From: Siderastrea siderea
Taxonomy: Eukaryota; Cnidaria; Anthozoa; Scleractinia; Rhizangiidae
Length of the DNA stretch: 64,000 bases
Direction of reading: 5' to 3'
NCBI GenBank assembly: GCA_964030785.1
Contig: OZ034975.1
Coordinates: 38,038,569 to 38,102,568, forward strand
Below, piece by piece: positions 11,826-24,049 of the stretch (position 1 is its first letter; every line of letters starts with the position of its first letter). Under the pieces are notes generated by a model. That model ran no database searches, was not told where the DNA came from, and worked only from the letters and a program-made list of their open reading frames with translations. Made by a program: the position numbers and the translations under genes.

Positions 11826-12402
11826 CCCTTTCCCGTCAGCGTTTTTTCCTTAGAAAAACGAATTTTTCACCGCTAAAGCGGTTTTTCAAGTGCTATGTTG
11901 CCAAATGCCACTAAACTTTGCCAGAAAAGCATTTTCTTACAGATTAGCTAAATTTTGAGCCAGCTTCTCTTGTAAATTGTACAATATTTTGTTTTCACGC
12001 ATGCGCATAAGCCATTCATTTCCAATTTTTTTCTCGCTTCTTTTGCTTTACTTTTTCTCTCCCTTTCTTTTCTCCTTATCTTCTACCCTTTATCCTCTTT
12101 CTATCCACCGGAAAAGTTTGGCCTCAGCCCTTCTAAAAACCTGGAAATGGAACATTGATCAACTAGGTGACTTGGCCTATTTTACCACCAACTTTATACC
12201 CAAAATTGGACACGTTTTTTCTGGAATAGCTCTGCCAGAATTTGGTGGATGTTCAAAATGGACACACGTATGGATGGATCTGTCCTTGCTGTGTTAGATG
12301 CTTATCAAAACAATCTGGTTACGTCAAAAATGATGACGTCACAAGTGGCTCAATGGTTCCCGACTTTAACGTCGGGAAAATACAACTCTTGACGGGAAAG
12401 AG
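11826..12402. mobile_element. 577-bp TTAA-flanked (piggyBac-like) MITE
   Basis: The left terminus CCCTTTCCCGTCA and the inverse of the right terminus CTCTTTCCCGTCA are bounded by TTAA at 11822-11825 and 12403-12406. Block A has a single TTAA at 8545-8548 at the same place, an empty site. Reading frames inside are chance. Confidence 0.85.
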
Positions 12403-13403
12403 TTAACTGCTGAACACGGGTTTGTTGTACGAAGTTGACTGAGGTGGCCAAACCAATTCAGGAACTCAATTTAACATTGTTCAAGATTGTCAAGTTAGGC
12501 GTGTTGATCGCGTTTGCCACCCTTTTGAATGATTTTGAATTGTTCACCACTGTTCCACATCCTGGCCAAACGAACAAACACTGTTTATTAAACATTGTTT
12601 TCCGTACCTGAGAACAAAAGAAAAGTTGAATAGTCTTCAATCGAAAGGTGGCAACATCATTCAACAGGGTGGCTAAACGTGTTCAACATTTGAACAAGTG
12701 CAGTATTCTCCTTGGTGATGTTACGTTTATTGCCGCACATGGTGGTTCTTCCAGTTGAAAATTTGCAGTTTATTACGAAAAACATGGTTCTTAATTTTTG
12801 TACAGTTTAAGCAACCCTACGAAAGCTGGAGAAGTGAGTAGCGTTAATTATGCCCTACTAACGTGCTCATTCAGATAATGTTTACTGTTAACAACATTCT
12901 CGTCATACTCGTATTCTACTCGGCTCTTAAACATTTGCTATTGAAATGGACCCTGAATATAAATCGTCTATTTTCTCCAGTTAAACTCAGGTGCTAACAG
13001 AATGCCTGGGTGTGAAAGAAAAACAGTGAATATTTTACCAATTAGTAAACAATGGGACAAACTTATCATTTCGTAGGAATTTTAAATAAAGCGGCAAAAA
13101 AAAGAAACAATTTTTCTTCAAAATCAAGTAAAATTCCCCCACAAATCCCATTTTTTTCTAAAATTCCCAAAATCTCTAAAAAATCTCCTGATGCTCTAAA
13201 AATCCTTTAAAAAAAATGCGGTTTTTTGTGTCTAGGCCTAAGTGCAACCCACACAGTTGAGTGATCAGACCCCGATACCCCCTACGTTTTCCACATTTTA
13301 TATGATGTTCCCTCACCCTTGCAGAATCTCTTCTTGCTCAACTTTACCTGAGCAAAAAGACACATTTAAGTCTAGAAAGACGTGAACCTATCCACGACCA
13401 TAC

Positions 13404-13722
13404 CTTCTCTATAGATTTCTTTGACTTGTCGACTTGTGCGTAAGTATCGTCTGACTGCTTCTTCGTCTGAGATTTGTCCACGACAGAACTCCCAGGAGAC
13501 TTCTCCTCTTCTCTCTTCCTCTTGCTCTTCTTCTTAGACTTGTCTACAGCAGCATAAGTCGGAGGGGCTGCCGCTGTCTGCTGATTTGCTACTGCTTCAT
13601 GTCTGTTTGCGTCTGGCCTCTGCTGTCGACCAGCATGCACCATCTGTTACATTTGCAGGTGCCGGTCCTGATTCTGGGCATCAGTATTATCCTCAATGTC
13701 AAACCGGACATCTTGTCTGGAA
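13404..13722 (-). pseudogene. Receptor cytoplasmic tail exon, copy B, nonsense
   Basis: The acceptor TTTCAG precedes 13722 and donor GTATGG follows 13404. Length 319 (1+318) gives the same phase-2 to phase-0 exon as the intact copy at 23358. It encodes RQDVRFDIEDN, TYAAVDKSKKKSKRK and TYAQVDKSKKS. An in-frame TAA at 13649-13647 truncates it before the tyrosine motifs. Confidence 0.78.
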
Positions 13723-14179
13723 CTGAAATATTCAATCAATAAGCGCCTGTTACACTCGGCAGTTGGAATTGTACGCTACTGATACGAAGAAGAAACAAGT
13801 TGGATGAGATTTTCGATGGAGTTTTTAAAAACAAAAAGTCAGCCAGAAAAAAGATTATTCTATTGAGTTTTAAAAACAGAACGTCAGCCAAAACAATAAG
13901 AATAAAAAGATAGGGCTTCCTTCCTTTCACATTTGCATATCGATAAGCAAATGTAGAGATTTTATGGCAAGTCGTTGACTCAGGCGTCCTGTGAAATAAA
14001 CAAGCTTCACTACATCATAAAGAAGAGAAAAGTTAAATACTGCATGCCATAGCAAAATAAAATGCAAGTTTCCAATTCTTTAACAGGTTTCCAGGCCGAG
14101 AACTATCAAACACCCTCAGGAATGGTTGTAGAACAGGCACATGTTGTTTGTAAGTTGTTTACGCATTGGGCCTCGTCCA

Positions 14180-14405
14180 CATTAATGCGCTTTCAGGGAA
14201 CTCCGTTTTCAGAGGCCCAAACACGTTTTACCCATACAAACGTCGGCTTTTTTTGGCTGTCTAAACTATCTTGTTTTTAAAATGCGTTTGCGCTTGTCAA
14301 CCAAAAACGCTGCTGGCGTTTTCGAAAGTTCCCTTTTTCACCATTCCACACACTACAGCGTTTTCAAAACAATGCGGTTTTGTCCATTCACATTGAAAAC
14401 GATAA
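14180..14405. mobile_element. Possible hAT-like MITE remnant
   Basis: The sequence begins CGTCCACATTAATGCG and ends with ...TTTTGTCCATTCACATTG, rich in GTTTTC/GAAAAC blocks. A related sequence with CGTGTGGACGG sits at 40350-40530. Ends and TSD were not resolved. Confidence 0.35.
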
Positions 14406-14421
14406 ATTGACTTGCGAAACA

Positions 14422-14945
14422 TAGCATGAGCATAGCCATGGTCGTGAACATAGGCATAAGCATGAGCATGAACACAGGCATGAGCATAGGCATAGTCATG
14501 AGCTTAAGCGTGGGTATGAGCACGTGCCTAGGTGTTTCACAGCGGTCAATGCACGACGCGTGTGCAGTTCCCGCCATAATTTTACAAAAGAAATACAGAC
14601 AAATGTCGAAAGGTTCACTTTAACTGCAAAACTTGACGCCATTTCTGAAAACTTACGCTTTTTACTTGGAGCATGTGTTCAGAATGAAGTAGCTGGCATC
14701 CACAAGTTTTATCGGCGCGAAAATTAGTTTATCGGGACATTTTATGCGTCGTTTTCATACGAACTTCGTGCTCGTAAAAGCCTAAGCTGGTTCAAACTTT
14801 AGGGCTCTGCAAAACCGGAAGTGAAGTTGTTTTTTGCGTGTGACCGCCGTGAGCCTAGGCGTAGGCATGAGCATAGACATAAGCACGGGCCTAGGCATAG
14901 GCGTGAAAATGAGCATAGGTATAAGCATGAGCATGAGTATAAGTA
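14422..14945. repeat. GCATRA hexamer repeat, two arrays
   Basis: Imperfect GCATGA/GCATAG hexamers fill 14422-14535 and 14848-14945, separated by about 310 bp of unrelated sequence. Open frames across them are repeat artefacts. Confidence 0.75.
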
Positions 14946-15498
14946 AAATCACAAGGAGAAACGCACAGACTGCTTCTTATTATTAATAAGAGAAGAAAAA
15001 CAAAAACTTTGTTTGCTTATGTTTATGCCGCGTTGATTCCTAGCGAAGAACACTTAGAAACAGTTTGAACGCTTTCAATATGCTTCTGCTCAGATCACCA
15101 GTAAAGACCTGTGAGGCAATCTGAAAATTGATCAAGATTCATGCTGAAATAATGACGGCACAGTTACAGTGCAGCTTTGTCTCTGGGCGTAAGGCATAGA
15201 GCATGCACGAACGCTGACCCACACCTCTTCATTTGCGACAGAACGGTGTTACCGTAACCATATCAGCTACGCTTCAGTATATTCTTCAACACGGTTTGCT
15301 AAACGACGCTGCTAAACATCACAGAGTTAGTTATTTTACAGAGTTCAAGTGTAAACATCATTCAACGTTTGAATACGACTTTGGTGTATGACGGTGAACT
15401 ATGTGGCCAACGAATTCAACACTGTTGTTCATAGCTGGGGGAAAATTGAATCAACATCATTCATCAGGGAAGCCAAACGTGTTTAACATATAGACTAT

Positions 15499-15632
15499 AT
15501 TACAAGGCGGAGCGAAGATGTGAATTTTATTTTCGAGTGGTTAAAACAATATTAAGAACGAGTGCAGCGAGTGAGTAAAATATTGTTTTACCACGAGAAA
15601 ATAAAATTCATATCTTCAAGTCGCCTTGTAAT
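15499..15632. mobile_element. Long hairpin MITE
   Basis: Left arm ATTACAAGGCG...GAATTTTATTTTCG is mirrored by CGAGAAAATAAAATTC...CGCCTTGTAAT. Arms are about 55 bp around a short centre. It abuts the next hairpin element. Confidence 0.75.
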
Positions 15633-15636
15633 TTTC

Positions 15637-15818
15637 TTTTATTATATAGACTAGAGTGTTTTTGCACAAACAACAGTGTAAAAGAAGGAAATGACATCAT
15701 CGATATCCTCACTAGAAAGGATATGGAAAATACATCACTCGAGTCCCGGATGTAGTTTTATCTGACCTTTTCGCATGCTCTATTTTCCACCATAACACTC
15801 TTGTCTATATAATAAAAT
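15637..15818. mobile_element. 182-bp MITE
   Basis: Termini TTTTATTATATAGAC and GTCTATATAATAAAA are perfect inverses, and the TIR continues as AGAGTGTT/AACACTCT after one mismatch. Confidence 0.75.
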
Positions 15819-16085
15819 GAATTTAACAATGCTGAACGGTGTTCATAATATTGGGCCCGGTTGTCCGTGCAAATGTCAGCTTCCACGGCATGTACTTCCC
15901 TTGCGATGCGATTGTGATGACAAACAGGGTTCAAAATAGCAGCCGGCTGCCGGCGACAGCCAGCACTTTGGTCACTCTTGCCGGCGATTTTTCACCCAAG
16001 AAATAGAAAAAAAAATGACATCCCATCCCTTGATCGGGAAAATCAACATCCCTGGAACGTCATGGTAAACGTTTCATATCAGAAA

Positions 16086-16249
16086 TAGCCTGTTCCAGGC
16101 TCCGAGATAGTGGGGAAAAGAGCGAAGAGAAAACGAGGGCGAAAAAACGCGCGGGGGCTGGGGAGAGATTAGTCTCCCGCGCGTGTATTATTTTCGCGTT
16201 CCCCTTCCGTTTGCCCCGACCCTACTATCTGAGAGCCGGGAACAGGCTA
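16086..16249. mobile_element. 164-bp MULE-like MITE with 9-bp TSD
   Basis: The left end TAGCCTGTTCCAGGCTC and the inverse of the right end TAGCCTGTTCCCGGCTC form a TIR of about 30 bp. Both sides carry TATCAGAAA (16077-16085 and 16250-16258), a perfect 9-bp duplication as produced by Mutator-like transposases. Confidence 0.85.
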
Positions 16250-16308
16250 TATCAGAAAGCAATTCAGTTCTCTTTTAGGAACCGGGCAAATTTTTATTCA
16301 CGATTTCT

Positions 16309-17390
16309 TTGTTACCAACGCGTCTTCAATCCTGTCCACTTAGCACCTTGTCGCTTTTTTCGTGTGCTTTTGCCTTCTCGTCCAATTTAATTTGCTGGAT
16401 ACCAAAGGAAATGTACCGTCGCGCTGTAAATCAGCGTCACCGTTGCGGCATTTATCATTTTCAAAGGCCTAATCTAACTTGTGAAACACCAGGCAGCAAG
16501 CTACCCTGCCAGTCCGCCATCAACGAGATTTCCATGCTCAAGAGAAAAATCGAGCAGTCAGAAACATCGATAGTTAAACTTCAGGCCCACACAGAAAAGG
16601 GCACATGCCCAAGAGACTCGCGCTATGTCGCAAAAGCAAACGTCACTCCTGACGATGAGTTTAAGACAGAAATACACTCCATAAAGAGAGAGGACAAGCG
16701 AAAATTCCTAGGGGCACTAACCAAGCTTCATTATCGCTTTGTTGAACGCAACAATGATAAGTTGCGAAGAGCGAAATCTGATAAATGTAGTTCAAAGAGG
16801 AGCATTGATCGGGTTTAGCATAACGCCACATGCTCAGTTAAACAGTAGTTAATGTTCTACACTCTTCTATCACTTGAGTGGAAAAGATACATCGCTGGCA
16901 TATTCTCGCTGTGGAATGTTGACAAAAAGGAGATAGCAGAGTTTATTGTCCTAGCAAATAGTCACCACCCGACCCAATTAAATTTACAGCTGAAAACTCA
17001 GACAAAGAAGTAAACTTCCTGGATACCTTTCTTTTCAAAGGCGAAAGATTCACACATTTTAAGCCGACAGAGACTTTCGGGTACACTCACTTCTCTTCCT
17101 GCCACCCACCAGGGGTAGAAAAAGGTTTATCAAAGGCGATGCCCTCCGTCTTCTTAGAACAAACTCTTCAGGGAAATCTTTCGTTGAGAATATCACCCAA
17201 TTCAAAACGCGCCTCCGTATGATAGGCTACCCCAACAGTCTAGTAGAAAGAATAACGTCCGAAGTCAAATTTAGTGAAAGGAAGTCGGCACTTCAACAAA
17301 GAGAGACTATGCGGAACAAATTCAGACAATCTTCCTTTCGTATAAACGTTTGTAAGAACATCCTTATGAGCAAATGGCACTCGATTTAAA
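16309..17390 (+). pseudogene. Penelope-like retroelement relic, catalytic site lost
   Basis: A frame open from 16309 to 16818 has the Penelope-like N-terminal block (coiled MLKRKIEQSE, then TEKGTCPRDSRYVAKANVTPDDEFK and LGALTKLHYR). Most of the polymerase core is missing. From about 16880 come WKRYIAGIFSLWN and, in shifted frames, EVNFLDTFLF, HFKPTETFGYTHFSSCHPPG and RLLRTNSSGKSF. Where an active copy would have YIDDIF, this one has YIAGIF, so both catalytic Asp are changed. Family assignment is by recalled motif order. No GIY-YIG endonuclease block was seen. Confidence 0.75.
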
Positions 17391-17827
17391 ATCGATCGTT
17401 GCTAAGAGAAATATACCAACACATTAGCACGAGCATATAAGCCGCGTTTGGCCTGTCACCACTTTATTCCATACGTGGGATAGGTGCTTGTTCATTCTTG
17501 TTGACAGCCGGCAAAAAATCAGCCTTGAGAAAAAAGCAGTCAAATTCAGGCTGAAAGCTCTGATTTTATTTTGAACCCTGGACAAAGCAGCAACATCCTC
17601 GTCCCCAGTTTCATGTCCGCGCGGTACCGCCATTTTGGTAGCGAAGATGGAGGGTTCCTCTCAAACTTAATACTGTTCTCCTATCATCTTTTCAAACTGC
17701 CCTTCAATACTTTGAATTCTTTCTTTTTTTTGCCCAAAAATTCCAAAATGGAAATGAAAAGACTATAAATTTGGATTACCAGAACAGAAAATTTCCAACA
17801 ATTTCTTTGAAAGATATTCCAAACTTC

Positions 17828-18063
17828 CTACATGGGAATATGTGAACCATTTTCATTTTCTACCATTCCTTGTTCTTTTGCCAATTTTTGACCGTTTGGA
17901 TGGGTCCCAGTTAAGTTCTTGGCTTCTCGAGTAAACGGAATAAGAAATCTCTCTCCAACGGGAATGTCAGTTGGGAGGTTTTGCGTTCCATAAACACAAA
18001 CTATGAACCTACCGCTTTCTTTGAGTAAATGGTAAACCACCCAAACTTTCTTTACTTAAGTTT
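17828..18063 (-). other. Unrecognised open frame
   Basis: A minus-strand frame includes LPTDIPVGERFLIPFTREAK and HPNGQKLAKEQGMVENENG. The composition looks protein-like rather than random, but I recognise no family, see no convincing splice sites and find no neighbour that explains it. It could be the end of a transposon ORF. Confidence 0.25.
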
Positions 18064-21000
18064 CTTTCCATTATATGCGCACTGGGTTAATACGTGCGTA
18101 TGGTATCAATATAAATAACGGAACACGTACGCATTGAATGTGACACAAGGAGGTGGAGTTAATCAGCACTGATTTATTAGGCACTAATTAATGTTGGTTA
18201 CATGATTAGACTACGAAAAAGCATTACTAAAAAGCATTAAACAATAAGAAAAAAGTGTGGCAGAAGACCTTCACATCGCGAGAGAAACCAAGAAACAACA
18301 ACAGGCTGTTGGCACATTAAACTGGATCGTGTTCTCGATGGATGAAGAGCATCAACTCCGCTGTATTGGTTACCAAACTAGCTTCTCTAATGGCGACGTT
18401 AAGGGTGTTTAAAACTAAGTGAAATGAAATAAAACACTTAAAAATATTGACAAAATGTCGTCGTCCCTTGCCGTTTTTGTTCGGGGTATTTGAGGGTTAC
18501 GATAGCGGTTTCTCTAGCTAACATTGAGGAAACAACAATTCTCTTTAAAAAACCGCGCTCGCAACCCTCAAAACAACCCAACACAGAATAACAAAGGACG
18601 ACAACGTGTTCATACTTTTTAGTGTTGTTATGTCACTTTACACACCCCTACTTCGTCTTCAAAAAGGTTAATTTGATAACCGAAGCACAGGACACGAGTC
18701 AATCAAGATGGTGGGCCTGTGGTTTCATCTCAGCAACTTCCCAGGTTAGACACATCTTTGCTTCCAAAGGCGACTGCCACACATTTTACCCTGTTGTGCA
18801 TTGATCTTCAATCTCAGAAATCAAGCAGGGTTACATGGTTAACTGGTTAACACGATGGCTTACAATATTAAAATCAAAGATGAAATGATTGACGTAACAT
18901 TGTTAATATTAGTTACGACTGAAGTAACTGTTAGTTTCACAGGGCAGGAATAAAAGCAATGACTACTGTTTTCTTTACAACGATATTGTATTGGAATCCG
19001 ATACTCTGTGATTTGCGTTCGATTCGACACGACTTTTTTTTTCCTTTATCCTTAGCAACTCATATCGTTACGTAACAAACAGTCGTTAGCTCAAAAATGA
19101 AATTTACTTCGTTGATAAAATTGCCCTCAGGTTGTCTCGCCAAGTTCATTTAAAGCTTGACTAGCTTTTTGGACCCCATTGTACGATTCAAGATAGCGCA
19201 ATATTGACAAGGCGATTGACTCCAAATTGATTTAAAAAAGAATCAAAATCACGGAATGAAATTGAGTCCGCAGAAAGAATTGTCTGTTCGGAGGCTAACC
19301 TGTCACGTGTTCTTCACCAAACAGTCTTATATATCACTGCTTTAACAATTCTCCTGCCTGCGAAACTGATAACTAATAATACTGATACTACAACACGTAT
19401 GCATCAATCGACGTTAAACGTCTTGTCAACACCAAATAATATTTCATAGCCCCATTAAGCTACAAAACATTTTTATGTTTCTACCGAGATCTTACAACAC
19501 TTGCGTCAACAGGTGTAAACCACAACCGAATCGTTCAGTATTTCTCCACAGTGGGGGTTTTTCTCTCTCTGCAGAAACATTTAAAATGTTCTCTTTTGCT
19601 TAACTTAATACTACAAAACCCCTGATGTTTTGACATCAAATAAATTCCCATTGTAACACACAAACACAACTCATACAAAACATTCTTCATGTTTCTTCAT
19701 AGTTCTAGAAACACTCACGTTTGCAAGGGATAAAGCACGAATTCTTACGGAGTCATGCTTCTGTTACTCCAAAGAAACATCCAAAATGTTTTATCTGGCT
19801 GCAATACTAAGGCTATCTTGATGTTTTGAACATCATGTGCAAATAAAATTTTAAATTTTGGATAATTGTTCTCCTTTTATCGTTAAGAACCCAACCAAGT
19901 GCACGTCCGAAAGGAAATGCCACAAAATCTGTAAAGTATATATTCCATTGCAAGTAAACTCGAAAATACAAAAGCAAAGGTGAGCCAATTTTTCAGTAGT
20001 AAACGCAACCGTTAGAGTAAAAACTTCCATTTGTTCTTGTCAAAACATTCTCTTAGAATTTCACGAATGACTTAAAAGGAAAGTAAACAAATACAACGGG
20101 AAGAATGCAGTGAATTAAAAAATGTATACAAACAACAGAACCAAAGAGTAAGATTAAAAAAACTGAATGTATAAAACAAAACTAATGACGATGGTTATTT
20201 GGACAAGACCTCCTCTCTAGGGACCCCTGAAATTCCTCCCCTCTCCCCCTCGAATTTTTCCGCTTCACCAATCTCTATTCCCTGGTAAAAGAGGGGTTTG
20301 AAAGGACACGAAAATAAATTTTTGGGAAACTTATAGACTTAAGAAAAGCTTTTTTTCAAACTGGACAAAAAACAAAACAAAAGACATGTTTTCAAATCTC
20401 AATAATTCTTGGGCACTTTGATGATGGTTCAAAAGGAATCAAGGAAAACGTTACAGGTAAAATTGCTATGTACACCCAACTACATTTTGGATAGGCAAGT
20501 GTGCTGGACTTCTATTTTTTTTCTTCGTTTTGTTCTACTTTATACTTGCCAAATATTGCAAACAAATTTACTGAAAATTGTATAATTGAGGTCCATTTCG
20601 GTACATCTGGACCCTAAATTCACTCAAATTCTTATTCTCGTTTCTATTATCTACATTATTTATCATGAAATTTAACCAATTAATGAGTATTCTCCAAACC
20701 ACGTGGCTTTCTAGACAGGCAGCTATCTCTACTGTCCTTTGCATTTAGCCGATACAAGGATTGCTATAACCCCTGGATGGAATACAACAACATCGTAGGT
20801 TTTCTCCGACACTTTCGTGGGTATGTTAGTACCCATTTACGCGCTTAAGTGAAGGCACAGTGTGAAGACCCGTCTTGCCTAAGGCGCCTGGGAAGCGACT
20901 CACTCACTAACTTAAACAACGCACAAGATATGCAGACAAACAGATTTTAAATATACTGGGATAGCTTAAATACTAACTAGTTCACGCATCTCCAAACAAA

Positions 21001-22300
21001 CAAGTTTTCTTTCAAAACCTAGTCCAAAAGAGGTACGGACGAACTACTGTTAAATAAAGTGGGACAGCTTAAATAACTGGTTCACGAGCGTCGCAACAAG
21101 CAAGTTTTGTGTCTACACCTAATCCATGACTTGACTAAGAGAGGAACCACTACAAAATCTGCATATGTGGGCAGAGATCACGAACTTGTCATCAACTATT
21201 TTATTGACCCTCATGGAAATGGCCAAAAACCTTACTTTGCTTTGTTTCTTACAATCACGAGCTGCGATTATATGACGGTTATATATGTGGCTTAAAACGT
21301 TTAGAAGTGCACTGTTATCCGCTACAACGAAAAACGCCACCAAAATGAATATAGACCAGCGGCAAGACAGAAAAACGTGAATCGTGAAACGTCACAATAA
21401 TGAAATTTCAAAACTGGAAAATGTCCCCAAGGCAACTTTTGATGACGACATAACCATGGAGAATTAGAGACATGGACTGTCTTCGCCTTTTATGCGTCGA
21501 TAACCAAACGCTTTGTTCTAGTAATTTCGACAATACTTTGTAGTCAAGTGAGAAACTGAAAAAGCCCCCCCCCCCCCACCAACCTCGGACCTTTCTGACA
21601 TTTCAGAATCATAGAAACTGAGCGACACGGACAGTTTGCCTTTTTGTTCGCAAAAACGATGGTATGAGATTAGACACTTTGTCCCCCTGTATATTCTGCC
21701 GAATTCTTTGTTAGAGCTGATTTCGATAATGGTTGTTATAACACAAATACTGTCTACGACCCACTTTTGGACCTTTCTGGCTACGCATAATCAAAAATGG
21801 CAACTTCTAAAACTTGCAGAAAGTCATGAAACGGGTCCGGTTAACAAAACAATTAAAAAATCCTCAAATTTAGATGCCGCTCTTAGAAAATGAAGACAGA
21901 AAAATGTACAGTTCTATACAAAATAACAAGTCATCTGGATACACTCAAGAATTCAAGGTGATATAAAGTAGATTTGAGTGGGTTAGAAACTAATTAGAAA
22001 AAAGCAATAATAACAGTGCTTATAAAAATATTTCACGCAGAATCTATAATTCTAATTACAATTTACTACATCTATAAAAATAATCAAGCCATAAAAGACT
22101 GGTTCTACTTAAAGAAAAACTACTAGCGCACACCTATTTCAATTAACGTTTTCGTATTTCAAGCCTGTGCGACAAGATCCCCAGCAAGGTGATACGGGTT
22201 TTTGATGAAACCAGTAATGCCTCGCTCGAAAAGAAAAGAAAGCACGACAGGAAATGTTTATAGTGTTTTCTAAACCCTTTAAGCCCCAATATCAACATCC
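18064..22300. other. AT-rich stretch without recognised gene
   Basis: No frame showed a known motif or phase-consistent splice set. It contains a poly-C run near 21565 and two loosely similar segments (about 19570-19650 and 19775-19850) sharing GAAACAT..AAAATGTT and GATGTTTTGA.ATCA. The 3' untranslated region of the receptor gene may begin below 22640. Confidence 0.5.
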
Positions 22301-22640
22301 ATATTCTCCTCAGTGTTCCTCATATATTTTATTATGGCACTGGTTGGGAGAATTTGATGAGACAACAAGACAGTTCATCTAGATCTTGGGTGATCATTTT
22401 CTTTATTCGTATGACCTGAATATTTGATAAAGTAGTGATATTGTAGGGAGAAATTAGATGCTTGTCACTGTTGGGGCATTAACCGTCCTATCGCACTCAA
22501 TACCGTGAAAAGTACACCTCTTACAGTTAGCCATATCACCTTTTTCGTCGTAGAAGCTTGAGATGTTTATCCGACAACATTAATTGAAATAGCTGTACAA
22601 CTTCTAAAGGAAGAGCAAAGAGCAAACACTAGACCTCAAC

Positions 22641-22913
22641 CTACATTGGAGTATTTCTGTCTTCTCCTGCAGCTCCACCCTCGTCTTTGTTTGCACCTTG
22701 CGGCTGCAACTCGGTGCCTTGATTGCTATCACTTTGAGGTAGGGTAGCGTCCCTCTTCAAAAACTGAGTGATGTCTGCATATTGCGTGTTTTCATACGGT
22801 TCTGGCCTCTTGATTGGAGGCAGAGGTTGGGGTGAAGTGGACACTGTTGGCATGGGACGTGGCACATTTATATCCTCCAAGTCCGCATAAATCATTTCTC
22901 CAGGCTTGGGTTT
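22641..22913 (-). CDS. Receptor last coding exon (intact)
   Basis: The exon begins after acceptor TATATAG with KPKPGEMIYADLEDIN and runs 90 codons to TAG at 22643-22641. It carries YADL, PYENTQYADI and a proline-rich VSTSPQPLPPIKRP stretch. TxYxxI fits the immunoreceptor switch consensus; PYEN would suit a Grb2-type SH2 domain; YxxL/I could also serve endocytosis. The frame joins the exon at 23358-23616 in phase 0. Two broken paralogues at 7437 and 11409 have the same layout, which argues that this exon is real. Downstream sequence also resembles the flank of copies A and B. Extracellular domains are not visible here, so the receptor class is unknown. Confidence 0.72.
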   Translation of the reverse strand, partial: KPKPGEMIYADLEDINVPRPMPTVSTSPQPLPPIKRPEPYENTQYADITQFLKRDATLPQSDSNQGTELQPQGANKDEGGAAGEDRNTPM

Positions 22914-23357
22914 CTATATAAATGAAAGTATTTTGAATCGTTTCGCCATACACGGGGTTATGAAAAATTTAGTGTGACCAACTACTAAGCTATTAGTGTA
23001 ACTGTGATGCTGTTTTTAATGTGATTATTTAAAAAAACATTGGCCACCAGTCCCTTCCTAAGCGGCTGTTTATTCTGCTGTTTATTTTGCTTTAACAAAT
23101 TTCTAACGTGTAACCTTTCAAATGAGAGCTGCCGAGCAATATTTTCCTTTTTGCTTCTTCTTCTTTTTTCCTTTTTCTTTTTTTTTTTCAACCTACGGGG
23201 AACGCAGTTCGTACAGGTGGGGAAACGCCAACTCAAACGCTCTCATTTTTACATGACTCCTAACTTCAGCGTGCATTTGATATGCTCTTCTCAACTATTC
23301 CTAATCCAAAACAGACAAAATACGTTTAGAATGATCAGGCCCTATCGAGCAACATAC

Positions 23358-23616
23358 CTTCTTAGATTTTTTTGACTTGTCGACTTCTGCATACGTGTAG
23401 TCTAGTTTCTCCTCCGCCTTCTTCTTCTTCTTAGACTTGTCGACTTCTGCATAAGTCGGAGAGGCGGCTGCCCTCTGCTGGTGTGCTGCAGCGTCAGATC
23501 CATCTGCGGCTGCCCTCTGCTGTAGTGCAACAGCCTCAGTTCCGTTAGGCCGTGGCCCTGTCCCTGCATACCCGTGATTGACTTGGGAATAAGCATTACC
23601 TTCAGCATTACCATGC
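23358..23616 (-). CDS. Receptor cytoplasmic tail exon with YAEVDKSKK repeats (intact)
   Basis: Bounded by TTTTCAG and GTATGT, 259 bp (1+258), phase 2 in and phase 0 out. It encodes NAYSQV, then a Gln/Ala-rich segment with a repeated HQQRAAA-like block, then SPTYAEVDKSKKKKKAEEK and YTYAEVDKSKKSKK. Three YxxV motifs and lysine-rich linkers indicate an intracellular signalling or trafficking tail. Copies at 9713 and 13404 are the decayed counterparts. No exon linking phase 0 (end of the transmembrane exon) to phase 2 (start of this exon) was found between 23.6 and 32.4 kb, so at least one small exon is still missing. Confidence 0.72.
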
Positions 23617-24049
23617 CTGAAAACAAATTAAATGGTGTTATACTAAAACGTTTTCATGAAGAACTTTACTAATACTGACAACGAATGAACGGCTTGGAAA
23701 GTGAAATTTCAGTTAAAAATTTACAGTTTTAATCGTATAGGCATGCTTTTTGGCCATTTTAATGGCAAAACATGATCAACGACCTCTCTTGAGCCACGAA
23801 AACCTCTTTTGAGACATAAGAGGCATGAAGAAATGCCCTCGTGGGTATTATTTTCAACGATCTTAAAAATCAAAGGCTCTTTTTTACATGGATCATGGCA
23901 TGTAGGGGAAAATGTACTACTTCCGACCGGGTATCCCCTCTAGTTGGGCATGTAACGCATTTTTTCATGCCTCTCTAAACCCAAAACTGTTGGAAGCAAA
24001 CTAAAGAGGAGTTCATTGAGGAAAAAATTTGGTAGGGCATGTTTCGGAA

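Larger units (their letters stand above)
9997..13722. repeat. Tandem duplication block B (~3.7 kb)
   Basis: Second copy of block A, in direct orientation. Copy-specific insertions are the double-hairpin repeat (11068-11380), the TTAA-flanked MITE (11826-12402) and an A/T-rich stretch near 13090-13240. The tail exon is more complete than in A. Confidence 0.8.

Noticed and set aside
11977..12297. 106-residue open frame with hydrophobic N-terminus
   Set aside because: It lies wholly inside the TTAA-flanked MITE, which block A lacks, and shows no splice or family support.
14353..14623. Met-rich open frames on both strands
   Set aside because: They are produced by the GCATRA hexamer array.
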